DNA of 64,000 nucleotides from Leptolyngbya boryana PCC 6306 (GCF_000353285.1 NZ_KB731324.1:4420577-4484576); one strand, 5' to 3'. Shown: positions 34,665-45,937, counted from the stretch's first letter. Notes: generated from the sequence alone by a model not told the origin. Program-made: numbers and translations.

Positions 34665-36197
34665 CTAACCTCCGCCCCGTCTACTGCCACCACCAGGTGC
34701 GCCGCTACCGGGCGCACCTGGAAACACAGAGGGTGTTCTTGAAGTGGGTCGCTCACCCTGCGGAAAACTGAGCAACACGCGATCGCCTTCTTTTAATCCT
34801 GATTCAACGACTGTTTTGTCGTCGATCAAAGCTCCGGTTGTAATTTTCTGAAATCGGGGTCTGTCTTGTCCTGCTAGTAAAACGCCTGTCCCTTCAGCCC
34901 GCCGAACAATTGCAACAGTGGGCACAACCAGCGCATTTTCAAGCTTGCCAATATTAAATTTCACATTGACATTCATGCCTGCTTGCAGTTGGTTGTCTCG
35001 ATCGTCGATCGCAGACTTGACCTCAAAGTTCGTGACATTTTGATCCACGGTCGATTGATTAGCAACTTGCACAACGGTTCCTTTAAAGGACTTGCCTGGA
35101 AAAGCGTCTGCTTCGATCGTCACAGTCTGTCCGACTTTAATTCGAGGAATACTCGTTTCTGGAACTTTTGCCACAATTTGATTGGTTGCAGCAAGAGCCA
35201 GAATCGAAGAAGAGGTCGCAGAACTCACATCACTACTTGAAGTCGTCGGAGTAACAAATGAACCCGGATCAGCAAACTTCCGAGTCACCACTCCCCGGAA
35301 CGGTGCGCGAATAATCGTATCGTTAATCTGAGTTTGAACGGTTTTGAGCTGTCCTTGAGCATTCATTAACTGAGCACGAGCGGCTTCTATGTCTTCGGAT
35401 CGTGCCCCTTCCTTTTGCAAGCTCAATGCTTGCTTGAGTTGTTCAACCTGAGCGCGCGCCGCTTCAATGTCTTCAGGTCGAGTTCCTGTCTGCTGCAAAT
35501 TGGTGGCTTGTTTCGCTTGTTCAGCTTGCGCACGGGCAGTCGCTAATGCGGTTCGAGAGGTGTCCAATTCTCGCTGAGACAATGCTCCAGATCCAAAGAG
35601 CCTCTGATTCTGATTAAAGTTCAGTTCAGCTTGTTGTAAGTTCGCTTCGGCTGCGGCTAATTGCGATCGCGATTGAGCAATTTCTTGAGGACGATTGCCC
35701 GCGACTAATTTATCGAGATTGGCTTGGGCTGCTGCGAGTTGCGCCTCGGCTTGAGCAATTTCCTGCGGACGATTGCCAGATTCAAGCTTTGTTACGTTCG
35801 CTTGAGCAGTAGCAACCTGTGCTTGTGCTTGCATCAATTGTCCTTGTAGGTTGGAGTCGTCCATGTAAGCAAGCACTTGACCTGCTTCAACTCGATCGCC
35901 TTCTTTCACTAATAATTGTCTGAGCACACCCGAACTTTTCGGGCTGACATTGACCGATTGAGCAGGTTGGACAGTTCCGTTGGCGGAAATGGTTAGTGCA
36001 GTATCAACTCGATCGACGGTCACCGTCTGCACTCTTCGCCGCGATTCTTGCCGTTGAGAAGCCGTGTATTGCTGATATCCCAAATATCCGCCTATGCCCA
36101 ATAGTCCGGCAATTCCAAGCCACAATAGCCATTTTGGAATTTTTGGTCGAGTTTTAATCCAATCTTTCACGCTCTCGCCCCCAACTATCTGTTTCAC
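34665..36197 (-). CDS. HlyD/MacA-like membrane-fusion adaptor
   Basis: A 510-residue adaptor with one N-terminal membrane helix (about residues 24-44), a split lipoyl domain (GVLRQLLVKEGDRVEAGQVLAYMDD), a long coiled-coil hairpin rich in repeats of AEAQLAAAQANLDKLVAGNRPQE type, a beta barrel and a C-terminal Gly/Pro-rich tail. Partner of the permease gene that follows 4 bases later. The internal repetition (NRPQE and RPEDIEAARAQ units) suggests the coiled coil has grown by duplication. Confidence 0.85.
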   Translation of the reverse strand: MKQIVGGESVKDWIKTRPKIPKWLLWLGIAGLLGIGGYLGYQQYTASQRQESRRRVQTVTVDRVDTALTISANGTVQPAQSVNVSPKSSGVLRQLLVKEGDRVEAGQVLAYMDDSNLQGQLMQAQAQVATAQANVTKLESGNRPQEIAQAEAQLAAAQANLDKLVAGNRPQEIAQSRSQLAAAEANLQQAELNFNQNQRLFGSGALSQRELDTSRTALATARAQAEQAKQATNLQQTGTRPEDIEAARAQVEQLKQALSLQKEGARSEDIEAARAQLMNAQGQLKTVQTQINDTIIRAPFRGVVTRKFADPGSFVTPTTSSSDVSSATSSSILALAATNQIVAKVPETSIPRIKVGQTVTIEADAFPGKSFKGTVVQVANQSTVDQNVTNFEVKSAIDDRDNQLQAGMNVNVKFNIGKLENALVVPTVAIVRRAEGTGVLLAGQDRPRFQKITTGALIDDKTVVESGLKEGDRVLLSFPQGERPTSRTPSVFPGAPGSGAPGGGSRRGGG

Positions 36198-36418
36198 AGT
36201 CTAATGAATAGAAATGAAGTTTAGACAGCGCGATCGCGAAAAGAGTTCAAATTTCAGAGTGGTTGTTTGGCAGTATCACCGTTTTTCTTGCCACAATACC
36301 TAAATTTAGAGGCGTTACGGGATGTGGAAGCTTATTTAACCTGTGTATCAAGATTGCTTCAGAAATGCTGGTCGCAGAAATGGCAGTTGTTCCTGCTAGC
36401 ACAGTGACTCTTAAAGGC

Positions 36419-37003
36419 TTAGAGAGCAGTTTTTTTTGTCGTTTGGATACAAGGCTGATCCACAAAAAATTGTGTTGCAGGTTCTTCTGTCTCAATCGGA
36501 CTCAGCCAAATAATCCGATCGCTGACACACAGCATTTTCTCATCACCTGGAACGTGCAGAAAGAAGTTCTCTTGACCAAATTCAATTTTCTGAATCGGGA
36601 GCCAGTCTTGATTCGATCGAATCAAAATTTTCAGATTTGTCTTGCGGCTGTAGTGCGTACGCCACGCTTTCCACAGATGACGCACCTCGGTATAGTTTGC
36701 TTCGTAACCTGACGGAATCGGGGAATGTTCATATTCCACTAAACCCTGATCGTTGATTCCGATTGGCAGGTATTGATGCTCGGTCAAGATGCGATTAAGT
36801 AATTCCTGATAGGCAGAAGATTGTCGAACTAAGATCGCTCGAATCTTTCCAACGAGTTTGGCTGTTGCAATGAGTTCGCCTCTTTTTGCAAGCAGTTGAG
36901 CCGAGTTGAAGACAGGCTCAAGTCGTAGATTTTGATTCGCAAGAAAGCTAAGATCGCCCTGAATGAATTTCCGAATTAACTCAACATCGTTAAGTTTAGA
37001 CAT
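36419..37003 (-). CDS. Conserved hypothetical protein, possibly chorismate-lyase-like (DUF98)
   Basis: A 194-residue soluble protein. The block ELIATAKLVGKIRAILVRQSSAYQELLNRILTEHQYLPIGI and the LVEYEHSPIPSGYE segment have the feel of DUF98/chorismate pyruvate-lyase-related proteins of cyanobacteria, but key residues could not be confirmed. No operon partner; bioA ends 112 bases to the right on the same strand. Confidence 0.4.
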   Translation of the reverse strand: MSKLNDVELIRKFIQGDLSFLANQNLRLEPVFNSAQLLAKRGELIATAKLVGKIRAILVRQSSAYQELLNRILTEHQYLPIGINDQGLVEYEHSPIPSGYEANYTEVRHLWKAWRTHYSRKTNLKILIRSNQDWLPIQKIEFGQENFFLHVPGDEKMLCVSDRIIWLSPIETEEPATQFFVDQPCIQTTKKTAL

Positions 37004-37115
37004 TGCTAGTGTGAGCCTAAAAGCTACTTGTGTATTTTGCTACTAGCAATATTCAGTACTTATTTTTCCTTCTCCGGAGAACTTTGATAAAAAAGTGTAA
37101 ATTTTCTGCTAAACG

Positions 37116-38393
37116 TTAGAGGTTTTTTAAGGTGCGATCGATCACTTGATAAACTGTCTCTAACTCATCCGCAGTAATGCAATAGGGAGGCATAATGTAA
37201 AGAGTGTCACCCAATGGACGTAGTAAAAATCCAGACTCTAAGAATTTAGCTTTGAGCAAAGGTGCGATCGCATTAAAGTAACCCGATTGTTCTTCAGTTT
37301 TGACTTCCATTGCTGCGATTGTGCCGCAAACTCGAAACTGTTTTAAGCGGGGATTTGAGAAGAGATAGCGATCGAGAAATTTCCAATGCAAGCTTTCTAA
37401 TTTTTGATAACCATCAGGGTTCTGTTCGAGTAGCTCTAATGACACGACACCTGTTGCACAAGCTAAAGGATTCCCCGTATAGGAATGTCCGTGGTAAAAA
37501 GCTTGAGTCGGATCATCTTGATAAAAGGCTTGATAAATGGCTTCCGTTGCAACGGTTACAGAGAGCGGTAAGCACCCGCCTGACAGCCCTTTAGACAGGC
37601 AAATAATATCGGGAGCGGTTGAAGATTTGAGACAGGCAAATAGCTCTCCAGTGCGACCAAATCCCGTCATCACTTCATCGTAAATTAGTAGCACATTGTA
37701 CTGATCTGCTAGCTTTCTCAATGCTTGTAAGAATTGAGGGCGGCACATCCGCATCCCGGCTGCACCTTGAACTAAGGGTTCGATAAAGATCCCAATGATG
37801 GTTTGCTGTTTGAGAAATTGCTCGATCGCGGCTAACGCTTCAGCTTCTTTGCGATCGACTTCTAAATCTCCGTCATACGTTTCAGGGAAGGGAACTAGCG
37901 CTGTCTCGAACATCAGCGATCGAAACTTTTGCCACCAGGTTGAGCCTGCACCGACTGACATTGCGCCGATCGTGTCACCGTGGTAGCCGCCATCGAATGT
38001 GATGAAGGTTGTGCGTTCTTCTCCTAAGTTGCGCCAGTACTGATACGCCATTTTCAGCGCGACTTCAACAGCGGTAGAACCATTATCGGAGAAGAAGACT
38101 CTAGTAAGCTGTGGTGGCAGATGCTTCAGTAACTTACGAGCAAGTTGCTCAGCAGGTTCGTGTGTAAACCCGGCAAATATTACGTGTTCTAAGTTATTTG
38201 CTTGCTGATACAACGCTTCTGCAAGTTTCGGATGAGCATGTCCGTGAATCGTCACCCACCAACTTGAAATGCAATCGAGAATTCGGCGATCGTCTTCTAG
38301 TTCAAGCCAAACTCCCTCGCCCCGTTTCACCTTCAACGGTTCGGGAGTGGTTTTCATTTGAGTAAAAGGTCGCCAGATGGGAGAGTCTGCCAT
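37116..38393 (-). CDS. bioA: Adenosylmethionine-8-amino-7-oxononanoate aminotransferase
   Basis: A 425-residue PLP enzyme of biotin synthesis. The opening SPIWRPFTQMKTTPEPLKVKRGEG, CISSWWVTIHGHAHPKL and IFAGFTHEPAEQLA are diagnostic of BioA; the PLP lysine lies in ICLSKGLSGGCLPLSV, and the aspartate in LLIYDEVMTGFGRTG. The ATG at 38393 is preferred to a GTG at 38408. It is divergent from cobK, only 33 bases between starts. bioB and bioY lie 10 kb away. Confidence 0.92.
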   Translation of the reverse strand: MADSPIWRPFTQMKTTPEPLKVKRGEGVWLELEDDRRILDCISSWWVTIHGHAHPKLAEALYQQANNLEHVIFAGFTHEPAEQLARKLLKHLPPQLTRVFFSDNGSTAVEVALKMAYQYWRNLGEERTTFITFDGGYHGDTIGAMSVGAGSTWWQKFRSLMFETALVPFPETYDGDLEVDRKEAEALAAIEQFLKQQTIIGIFIEPLVQGAAGMRMCRPQFLQALRKLADQYNVLLIYDEVMTGFGRTGELFACLKSSTAPDIICLSKGLSGGCLPLSVTVATEAIYQAFYQDDPTQAFYHGHSYTGNPLACATGVVSLELLEQNPDGYQKLESLHWKFLDRYLFSNPRLKQFRVCGTIAAMEVKTEEQSGYFNAIAPLLKAKFLESGFLLRPLGDTLYIMPPYCITADELETVYQVIDRTLKNL

Positions 38394-38426
38394 ATACTTT
38401 GAAATCACGATCTGAACAATATTATC

Positions 38427-39158
38427 GTGAAAAAGCGGTTACTCATTCTGGGTGGGACAACTGAAGCAAAGGAATTGGCAGCACGAGCCATAGAGATTGC
38501 CAACATAGAAGTCATTTCTTCATTAGCAGGACGGACTCAGACGGCAATCCCTCTATCTGGAACGGTCAGAGTCGGTGGATTTGGGGGAGAGGTGGGATTA
38601 GCGCACTATCTTCAAGAGCAATCGATCGATTTATTAATCGATGCGACTCATCCATTTGCAGCACAGATTTCTTGGAATGCGGCAGCAGCAGCCGATCGCG
38701 CTGCGATTCCTCGATTGATGCTGAGTCGTCCTGCATGGAAGCCCGAATCGAATTGGATTGAAGTCGAAAGTAACGAAGCAGCCGCAAAACTTTTACCCGA
38801 TCTCGCACAGCGGGTCTTTTTAACGATCGGGCGACAAGAACTTGCAGCGTTTGCCCATTTGCAACAACTGTGGTTTTTAATGCGAATGATTGATCCGCCG
38901 ACGGGTCTAATTCCGCCCGGAGAAGTGTTACTTGCTCGGGGGCCTTTTACGTTAGAACAAGAGCGATCGTGGATGCAGCATTATCATATTGCAGCGATCG
39001 TCAGTAAAAATAGTGGCGGAGATGCCACTGCTGCAAAACTCGTTGCAGCACGAGAACTGGATTTACCGATCGTCATGGTCAAACGTCCGGCAATGCCAAC
39101 GGGGGAAAGAGTAACAGACGTGAAAGACGCATTATTGTGGATCGCTCGCTTCGTTTGA
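38427..39158 (+). CDS. cobK: Precorrin-6A reductase
   Basis: A 243-residue Rossmann-type reductase of cobalamin synthesis. It opens MKKRLLILGGTTEAKELA, typical of CobK, with LIDATHPFAAQISWNAAAA and VFLTIGRQELAAF, and ends near IVSKNSGGDATAAKL. The start is GTG at 38427 with no strong ribosome site. Promoters of cobK and the divergent bioA must overlap each other's coding starts. A hairpin follows the gene. Confidence 0.85.
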   Translation: MKKRLLILGGTTEAKELAARAIEIANIEVISSLAGRTQTAIPLSGTVRVGGFGGEVGLAHYLQEQSIDLLIDATHPFAAQISWNAAAAADRAAIPRLMLSRPAWKPESNWIEVESNEAAAKLLPDLAQRVFLTIGRQELAAFAHLQQLWFLMRMIDPPTGLIPPGEVLLARGPFTLEQERSWMQHYHIAAIVSKNSGGDATAAKLVAARELDLPIVMVKRPAMPTGERVTDVKDALLWIARFV

Positions 39159-39164
39159 AGATAA

Positions 39165-39198
39165 AAGGACTCCGATTCTTCAAAAAGTCAGAGTCCTT
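39165..39198. terminator. Bidirectional hairpin between cobK and gap1
   Basis: AAGGACTC (39165-39172) pairs with GAGTCCTT (39191-39198). On the minus strand it is followed by a TTTTATC run. It lies between converging genes. Confidence 0.65.
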
Positions 39199-39210
39199 CA
39201 AGTCTCAAAG

Positions 39211-40314
<1,104 letters not shown>

Positions 40315-40493
40315 TCACATACGGTATCGCATTTATTTCAATAAGCCTTCAGACGTAATCTTTTGATCAGGCTTGGCAAAATTTGTCAGGAAATAATCAT
40401 GTTACATCCTGAGAAAAAACAATAACTAATTTTGAGTTTTGTGCAATTTCTAAGGTATATCAGTAAAGAGTATTGTCTAGAAATTCAGAATTT

Positions 40494-41081
40494 ATGTCTC
40501 GTACAAAGCCTTATCAACCTTCACTGCTGAGATTTTTACACGGGATCAATGCGCTATTAGTGATTGCTGCGTTGATCAGTGGATTCTGGGTTTATGACAC
40601 ATTTGATCAAAGATTTGGCAAGATTCCGTTACCGAGAATTAACGCGATTATTGATTATCACGGTACGATCGGGTTGACTTTTTTTCTGTTTTCACCTTTG
40701 TTCTTAATTTATAGTCTTTGGCTAGGCAGAAAGAAGCTGATTCAAAACAATACGATCGCGAATCTCACCCAAGTTGGCAAACCGATTTGGTGGGCAACGC
40801 TGCAACGCTGCACCAACACCTTGATGATTGTGGCGATCGTCTTTGCCGCTGGAACTGGCAAACTCATGGATGAAACTTGGTTGCCCCAAGGTCAGTTGTT
40901 CCATGTTGCTTACAGTTTTCATTTGATAGCCTGGGCAACGATGCTGATTTGTCTCGCTCTACACCTATTGATGAGTGCAAAAGTGGGTGGAGTTCCGCTT
41001 TTACTCTCCATCCTCAGTTTTCGAGTGCGTCCTGATGATCACCCGAAATTGTGGATTAAACAACTTCGCGATCGAAATTAA
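40494..41081 (+). CDS. Cytochrome b/b6-like membrane protein
   Basis: A 195-residue protein with four membrane segments (about 15-35, 55-75, 100-120, 145-165). His residues in RFLHGINALL, IDYHGTIGL, FHVAYSFHLIAW and ALHLLMSAK lie at the membrane faces, as expected for di-haem b-type cytochromes. It resembles the small cytochrome-b561/prokaryotic type. The electron partner is not clear. The ATG at 40494 is chosen because SRTKPYQPSLLRFLHG then starts right before the first helix. Confidence 0.75.
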   Translation: MSRTKPYQPSLLRFLHGINALLVIAALISGFWVYDTFDQRFGKIPLPRINAIIDYHGTIGLTFFLFSPLFLIYSLWLGRKKLIQNNTIANLTQVGKPIWWATLQRCTNTLMIVAIVFAAGTGKLMDETWLPQGQLFHVAYSFHLIAWATMLICLALHLLMSAKVGGVPLLLSILSFRVRPDDHPKLWIKQLRDRN

Positions 41082-41123
41082 TCCCGTACACTGCTACAAG
41101 AACGTGATCGGATATCGTAATCT

Positions 41124-42551
41124 ATGAGCTTTACAATTCAGAATGTTTTGATTCCAGACGATCAGGGTTACAAAACCGTGGACGTACAGATTCAAGCGGA
41201 TCGTATTACTGCGATCGCGCCGAATTTACCTGTAATCGGAACTGTGATCGATGGCAGTCATCAGCTTCTATTACCTGGATTTGTCAATGCTCATACGCAC
41301 TCTTCTGAGATGTGGCAACGCGGCATCATTCCTCCGAGTCCACTTGAACTCTGGATTGCAGAACTGTACGAGTTTACGCCTCTCGATCCAGAGCAAGCTT
41401 ATCTCAGCGCGGTTGGAACAGCCGTTGAGACATTAATGACGGGGGGAACGAGTGTTGTTGATCATTTAGTGTTGATCCCAGGTCAGGAGCTTGAAACGAT
41501 CGCGGCTGCGGAACGAGGCTATCGCGATGTTGGGATTCGAGCCTTTATTGCACCGCTGATTCAAGATGAAGAATTGAGCGCGGGCATTCCGACTGGAGGC
41601 GATGAAGTAAAACACAGCAGTTATCAAGCGACAACAGAAGCAATGCTTGATCTGCTGCAAACGGCTGTAGAAAAGTTTCATCGTCCTGACGAAGGCGTAG
41701 AAATTATGGTCGCTCCCACGGGCATTCAGCTTTGCTCAGATGCCTTGTTTGCTGGATGTATTGAACTGAGCGATCGCTATAATCTCAATCGCCATGCTCA
41801 TCTTTTGGAAACCAAAGCACAAAAGCTTTTAGCACAAGAGAAGTATGGCTGTAGTGCTGTGCAACATCTGCAAGAGATTGGATTTCTCAGTCCGAAAACT
41901 TCTCTAGCTCACTGTGTTTGGCTCGACGATCGCGATATTGAAATCATGGCAGAAACGAGATCGACCGTCGTACATAATCCACTCAGTAACCTACGTTTAG
42001 GCAGCGGCATTGCGCCGATTTTGAAATACCGACAAGCCGGGGTGAATGTCTCATTCGGATGTGATGGCTCAGCTAGCAACGATTCTCAAGATTTGCTAGA
42101 AGCGATCAAAATGGGGTCAATTTTGCATAATGTGACCGATTTTGATTATCTACACTGGATCACGCCTCGACAAGCTGTAGAAATGGCATCGCGAGGAGGT
42201 GCTATCGGATTAAATCGGGCTGATCAATTTGGTTCACTAGAAGTTGGCAAAAAAGCCGATCTCGTTCTATACAATCTCAAGAGTTTATCGTTATTGCCGA
42301 GAACTGATCCAATTGGGTTACTGATTTTGGGTCGTCCCGTGAGTGTAATAAGTCATGCTTGGGTGAATGGGAAACAAGTTATCTCAGATCATGAAATTTG
42401 TAATGTTAGCGTCAATGATCTTGCAGGGAAATTGTTTGAGCAAAGTGAATGGAACCCGAAACGAAAATCGGCAGCAGTTGCCCAAACAGAGGCGCGATAT
42501 CGATCGGTGATGGGATTGCCTGAAATCGCGATCGAGCAGTCTTCAACATAA
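41124..42551 (+). CDS. Amidohydrolase (TrzA/AtzA/SsnA-like)
   Basis: A 475-residue metal-dependent hydrolase. The metal-binding His-x-His lies in GFVNAHTHSSEMWQRG; other ligands are in NLNRHAHLLET, SLAHCVWLDD and VSFGCDGSASND. Such enzymes deaminate or dechlorinate heterocycles (guanine, S-adenosylhomocysteine, triazines). The substrate cannot be read from sequence. It follows the cytochrome b-like gene by 42 bases and may be co-transcribed. Confidence 0.82.
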   Translation: MSFTIQNVLIPDDQGYKTVDVQIQADRITAIAPNLPVIGTVIDGSHQLLLPGFVNAHTHSSEMWQRGIIPPSPLELWIAELYEFTPLDPEQAYLSAVGTAVETLMTGGTSVVDHLVLIPGQELETIAAAERGYRDVGIRAFIAPLIQDEELSAGIPTGGDEVKHSSYQATTEAMLDLLQTAVEKFHRPDEGVEIMVAPTGIQLCSDALFAGCIELSDRYNLNRHAHLLETKAQKLLAQEKYGCSAVQHLQEIGFLSPKTSLAHCVWLDDRDIEIMAETRSTVVHNPLSNLRLGSGIAPILKYRQAGVNVSFGCDGSASNDSQDLLEAIKMGSILHNVTDFDYLHWITPRQAVEMASRGGAIGLNRADQFGSLEVGKKADLVLYNLKSLSLLPRTDPIGLLILGRPVSVISHAWVNGKQVISDHEICNVSVNDLAGKLFEQSEWNPKRKSAAVAQTEARYRSVMGLPEIAIEQSST

Positions 42552-42705
42552 ATGATTGCGCCCCATTGCATTGAATTTGAAATTGAATTGGGAGGAAAGC
42601 CGAACTACAAACCTTAAGACAAGATGAAATAATAACAACAACTTCGGTTAAGATCTTCAGATCTGTCCGAATGTCGTCTTTCAACTCTTAACCCTGAATC
42701 CCGCT

Positions 42706-45700
42706 ATGGCAACTTCCGCAGTTGATCTCGCAAATCGTCTTGATCGCTATTATGAGCAGGTTCAAGCGATTATTTTGAGTCGCCAAAATCCGATCTCTGG
42801 ATTGCTGCCCGCGAGTACGGCGATCAACGAACACGGGAACTATACCGATGCCTGGGTACGAGACAACGTTTACAGCATTTTGGCAGTTTGGGGATTGTCA
42901 CTTGCGTATCGCAAATTTGATGACGATCGTGGACGTACCTACGAGTTAGAACATAGCGTTGTCAAACTCATGCGCGGATTGCTCAATGCCATGATGCACC
43001 AAGCGCAGAAAGTGGAGAAATTCAAAGAAACTCAGAATCCTTTAGAAGCACTCCACGCCAAATACGACACCGCTACCGGATCAACTGTTGTTGGCGATGA
43101 CGAATGGGGACATTTGCAGTTAGATGCGACTTCAGTGTTTCTCTTAATGTTGGCGCAAATGACAAATTCGGGATTGTCAATTGTGTACACGATCGATGAA
43201 GTCAACTTTGTCCAAAACTTGGTTTATTACATTGGTCGAACCTATCGCACTCCTGATTACGGCATTTGGGAACGGGGTAATAAGATCAATCATGGCAATC
43301 CAGAATTAAACGGCAGTTCTGTCGGGATGGCAAAAGCTGCACTCGAAGCCATGAGTGGCTTAAATCTGTTTGGGACACAAGGCGGACAAGCTTCAGTCAT
43401 TCACGTGTTGCCGGATGAGATTGCCAGATGCCGCACGACATTAGAATCACTGCTACCACGGGAATCAAGTTCTAAAGAAGTAGATGCAGCGTTATTAAGC
43501 GCGATCGGGTTTCCTGCATTTGCAGTCGAAGACTCGGAATTAGTCGATCGCACTCGCAATAAAATCATTGATTTACTGCAAGGCAATTACGGCTGCAAGC
43601 GATTCCTCCGAGATGGACACCAAACCGTTATCGAAGACACGACTCGGTTACACTACGAGCCATTTGAACTGAAGCAATTCGAGCATATTGAATGCGAATG
43701 GCCGTTGTTTTTTACCTACCTTGCCTTAGATGGAATTTTTAGAGGAGATCGCGCACAAGCTCAAGCTTATCTCGATCGCCTAGATACCCTCACTGTCGAG
43801 CGAGATGGCTTCAAACTGTTACCCGAGTTGTACATTGTTCCAGAAGAGTTGATCGAAGCTGAGAAAGCCGCTCCGCGTAGCCAAATTCGCGTCCCCAATG
43901 ACAATGTCCCGTTAGTTTGGGCGCAAAGCTTATATCTACTTGCTCAAATGCTGCATGAGGGCATCATTTCAGTCGGAGACATTGATCCGTGTGGACGCTA
44001 TCTCCGTCGAGGACAACGCCGCAAAGCAACGATTCAAATTGCTCTAATTGCAGAGGACGAATCACTACAGGTCAAGCTTGAAGCCAATAACATTACGACT
44101 CAAACGCTCAAACAAGTTGAACCGATTCAAGTCCGACACGCCCGTGAACTTGCCGCAGCGTATACCTACGTTGGGCAAAACTCAAAATTAGCACTCTCAG
44201 GTCGTCCTCAGCGACGAATGCGAAGTCTGACCACTGCAAGGGTTTACAAGATCAAGAAAGATACGATCGTCTTTCTTCCCTCATTTCTCGAACCTGAGCG
44301 TTTCTACCTCACATTGGACTATCACTTCCTTGTCTCTAATATCAAAACCGAACTCGCTTACATTCATCGACATTGGCAAAGTTTAGGCAGACCGATTGTC
44401 ACCTTACTATTGACCAAAGAGATGTTTGAACTGGGTCGAGAAGCATTACTGGATCTCGCTCAAGAACTTCAAGCTGGACGATGTGGTGATATTCCGGTGC
44501 AGTTGGGACAGCTTAAACAGTTCATTCTTACAGCAGGAACGGAGCGAATTGATTCACTCCATGCGTTCAAGTTTGAAACTGCTTCGGTTGCTAGATTGAG
44601 TGTGTCTCGCTATCATCTGGGCTTCGATCCCGATAAAACGCATCCACTCAGCATTTCACAAGAGTTCAAACTAGAGTACGAATCGGATGTCAAAGTTTTA
44701 CTTGACAGCTTACGATCGTCGCAAAATCTCTACGAACAAGTTGAGCTACTCGGAACCTTAGCTCGATTAGAGGGATTAGAGTTTGACACCGGATTAGCAG
44801 GCGCAGGAAAACCAGTCACAGTGCGAGACTTGCTGAATGAGAGCTATGCAAGAGCAAGTAAGGGAGATTCGAGTGGACAGCCTTACTGGAGCTTACTGCG
44901 GCGTTGTGCAGGATTGCTGGATAAAGTCGATGTTGGGCTTTCTGATGCGGTCACTGATATTCTGGTCAGGCAGAAACAAATTGCGATCGGACGAGCGTAC
45001 AGCGAAGATTCTTTGATTGTGCAACCGCTTCCACACACTGAAGTACTAGAAAAAATTCGTCAGTTCTGTCGCGAAGATATTAGCGATCGCGTTCTCACGC
45101 AAGAAGTGATCATCTATCTCAGTTTGCTGATTAAAGCAGAACCCAATCTTTTTAAAGGATTACTGACACTGCGAGTCGGCTATCTGATTTTGCTGATTAC
45201 GACTGATCTGGCTCGTGAGCTAGACCTAACGCAAGACGAAGCTTATGAGAAGTTAATGACTCTCAGCCCCTTTGAGATTAAAACTCGACTGCGGCAGATC
45301 GTCGTTGGTTATGCTGACTTGAACAAAGCATTACTCAAGCAAGAATCTCTGAAAGTTAAACTGCCCAAACAAGCGATCGATTGGGTTGTCATCGTTGATC
45401 AAGCGGAGGTCGAACCGACTGCTCAAGATTGGTGGCGCAAACGTCAATTAGATGGTGCATTAAATCGCGTTCCGCCAGACTTCTATCCGAGTGTGTGGAA
45501 GGTACTCCATCACTGCAAAGGCTTAGTCGTCGGAGACAAGCTCGAACGCCGCAATCGGTTAGAAAGTGAGTTCTTGACTACAGAAATGACCGCAGGCGAA
45601 AAGAACTTTGCTTTGAAAATCGAGCATTTGCTGAACAAAATGCAAGCTCCTGAATATCGACAAGTGAATGTTGAAGCATTGATGGAACTTGCCGCGATCG

Positions 45701-45918
45701 CAGAACGCAACCCCGATTTCAAAGTAGAAGAATACATCGTGATGGATGTCCTCATCGGTCACGCGGTTCGCCTAGCTTGGCTCGATAAGCATCCCGAACA
45801 TCACGATCGCTATGATGAGTTCAAAGGTTCAGCTTGGCGATCGTTCTATGAAACTTCACCTTATGACTGTGCGAGTTTTGTAGCAAAAGCAATGCAGTTC
45901 CTGACTCAATTGGGTTAG
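42706..45918 (+). CDS. GH15 / phosphorylase-kinase-like protein
   Basis: A 1070-residue protein whose N-terminal half is related to glycoside hydrolase family 15 and the alpha/beta subunits of eukaryotic phosphorylase kinase (INEHGNYTDAWVRDNVYSILAVW, GDDEWGHLQLDATSVFLLML, PDYGIWERGNKINHGNPELNGSSVGMAKAAL). Proteins of this length and order are widespread in cyanobacteria. The role in glycogen metabolism is inferred. It stands alone, with no signal peptide. Confidence 0.8.
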   Translation: MATSAVDLANRLDRYYEQVQAIILSRQNPISGLLPASTAINEHGNYTDAWVRDNVYSILAVWGLSLAYRKFDDDRGRTYELEHSVVKLMRGLLNAMMHQAQKVEKFKETQNPLEALHAKYDTATGSTVVGDDEWGHLQLDATSVFLLMLAQMTNSGLSIVYTIDEVNFVQNLVYYIGRTYRTPDYGIWERGNKINHGNPELNGSSVGMAKAALEAMSGLNLFGTQGGQASVIHVLPDEIARCRTTLESLLPRESSSKEVDAALLSAIGFPAFAVEDSELVDRTRNKIIDLLQGNYGCKRFLRDGHQTVIEDTTRLHYEPFELKQFEHIECEWPLFFTYLALDGIFRGDRAQAQAYLDRLDTLTVERDGFKLLPELYIVPEELIEAEKAAPRSQIRVPNDNVPLVWAQSLYLLAQMLHEGIISVGDIDPCGRYLRRGQRRKATIQIALIAEDESLQVKLEANNITTQTLKQVEPIQVRHARELAAAYTYVGQNSKLALSGRPQRRMRSLTTARVYKIKKDTIVFLPSFLEPERFYLTLDYHFLVSNIKTELAYIHRHWQSLGRPIVTLLLTKEMFELGREALLDLAQELQAGRCGDIPVQLGQLKQFILTAGTERIDSLHAFKFETASVARLSVSRYHLGFDPDKTHPLSISQEFKLEYESDVKVLLDSLRSSQNLYEQVELLGTLARLEGLEFDTGLAGAGKPVTVRDLLNESYARASKGDSSGQPYWSLLRRCAGLLDKVDVGLSDAVTDILVRQKQIAIGRAYSEDSLIVQPLPHTEVLEKIRQFCREDISDRVLTQEVIIYLSLLIKAEPNLFKGLLTLRVGYLILLITTDLARELDLTQDEAYEKLMTLSPFEIKTRLRQIVVGYADLNKALLKQESLKVKLPKQAIDWVVIVDQAEVEPTAQDWWRKRQLDGALNRVPPDFYPSVWKVLHHCKGLVVGDKLERRNRLESEFLTTEMTAGEKNFALKIEHLLNKMQAPEYRQVNVEALMELAAIAERNPDFKVEEYIVMDVLIGHAVRLAWLDKHPEHHDRYDEFKGSAWRSFYETSPYDCASFVAKAMQFLTQLG

Positions 45919-45937
45919 TAGTCAACGGCATTCATTG

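Noticed and set aside
36247-36495. An 82-codon minus-strand frame overlapping the end of the 36419 gene, with a hydrophobic stretch.
   Set aside because: It overlaps the better-supported gene, has no ribosome site and no recognised similarity.
41124-42551. Assigning the amidohydrolase to guanidine or triazine breakdown because of the guanidine operon.
   Set aside because: It is 35 kb away with no shared regulatory element, and the family has many substrates.
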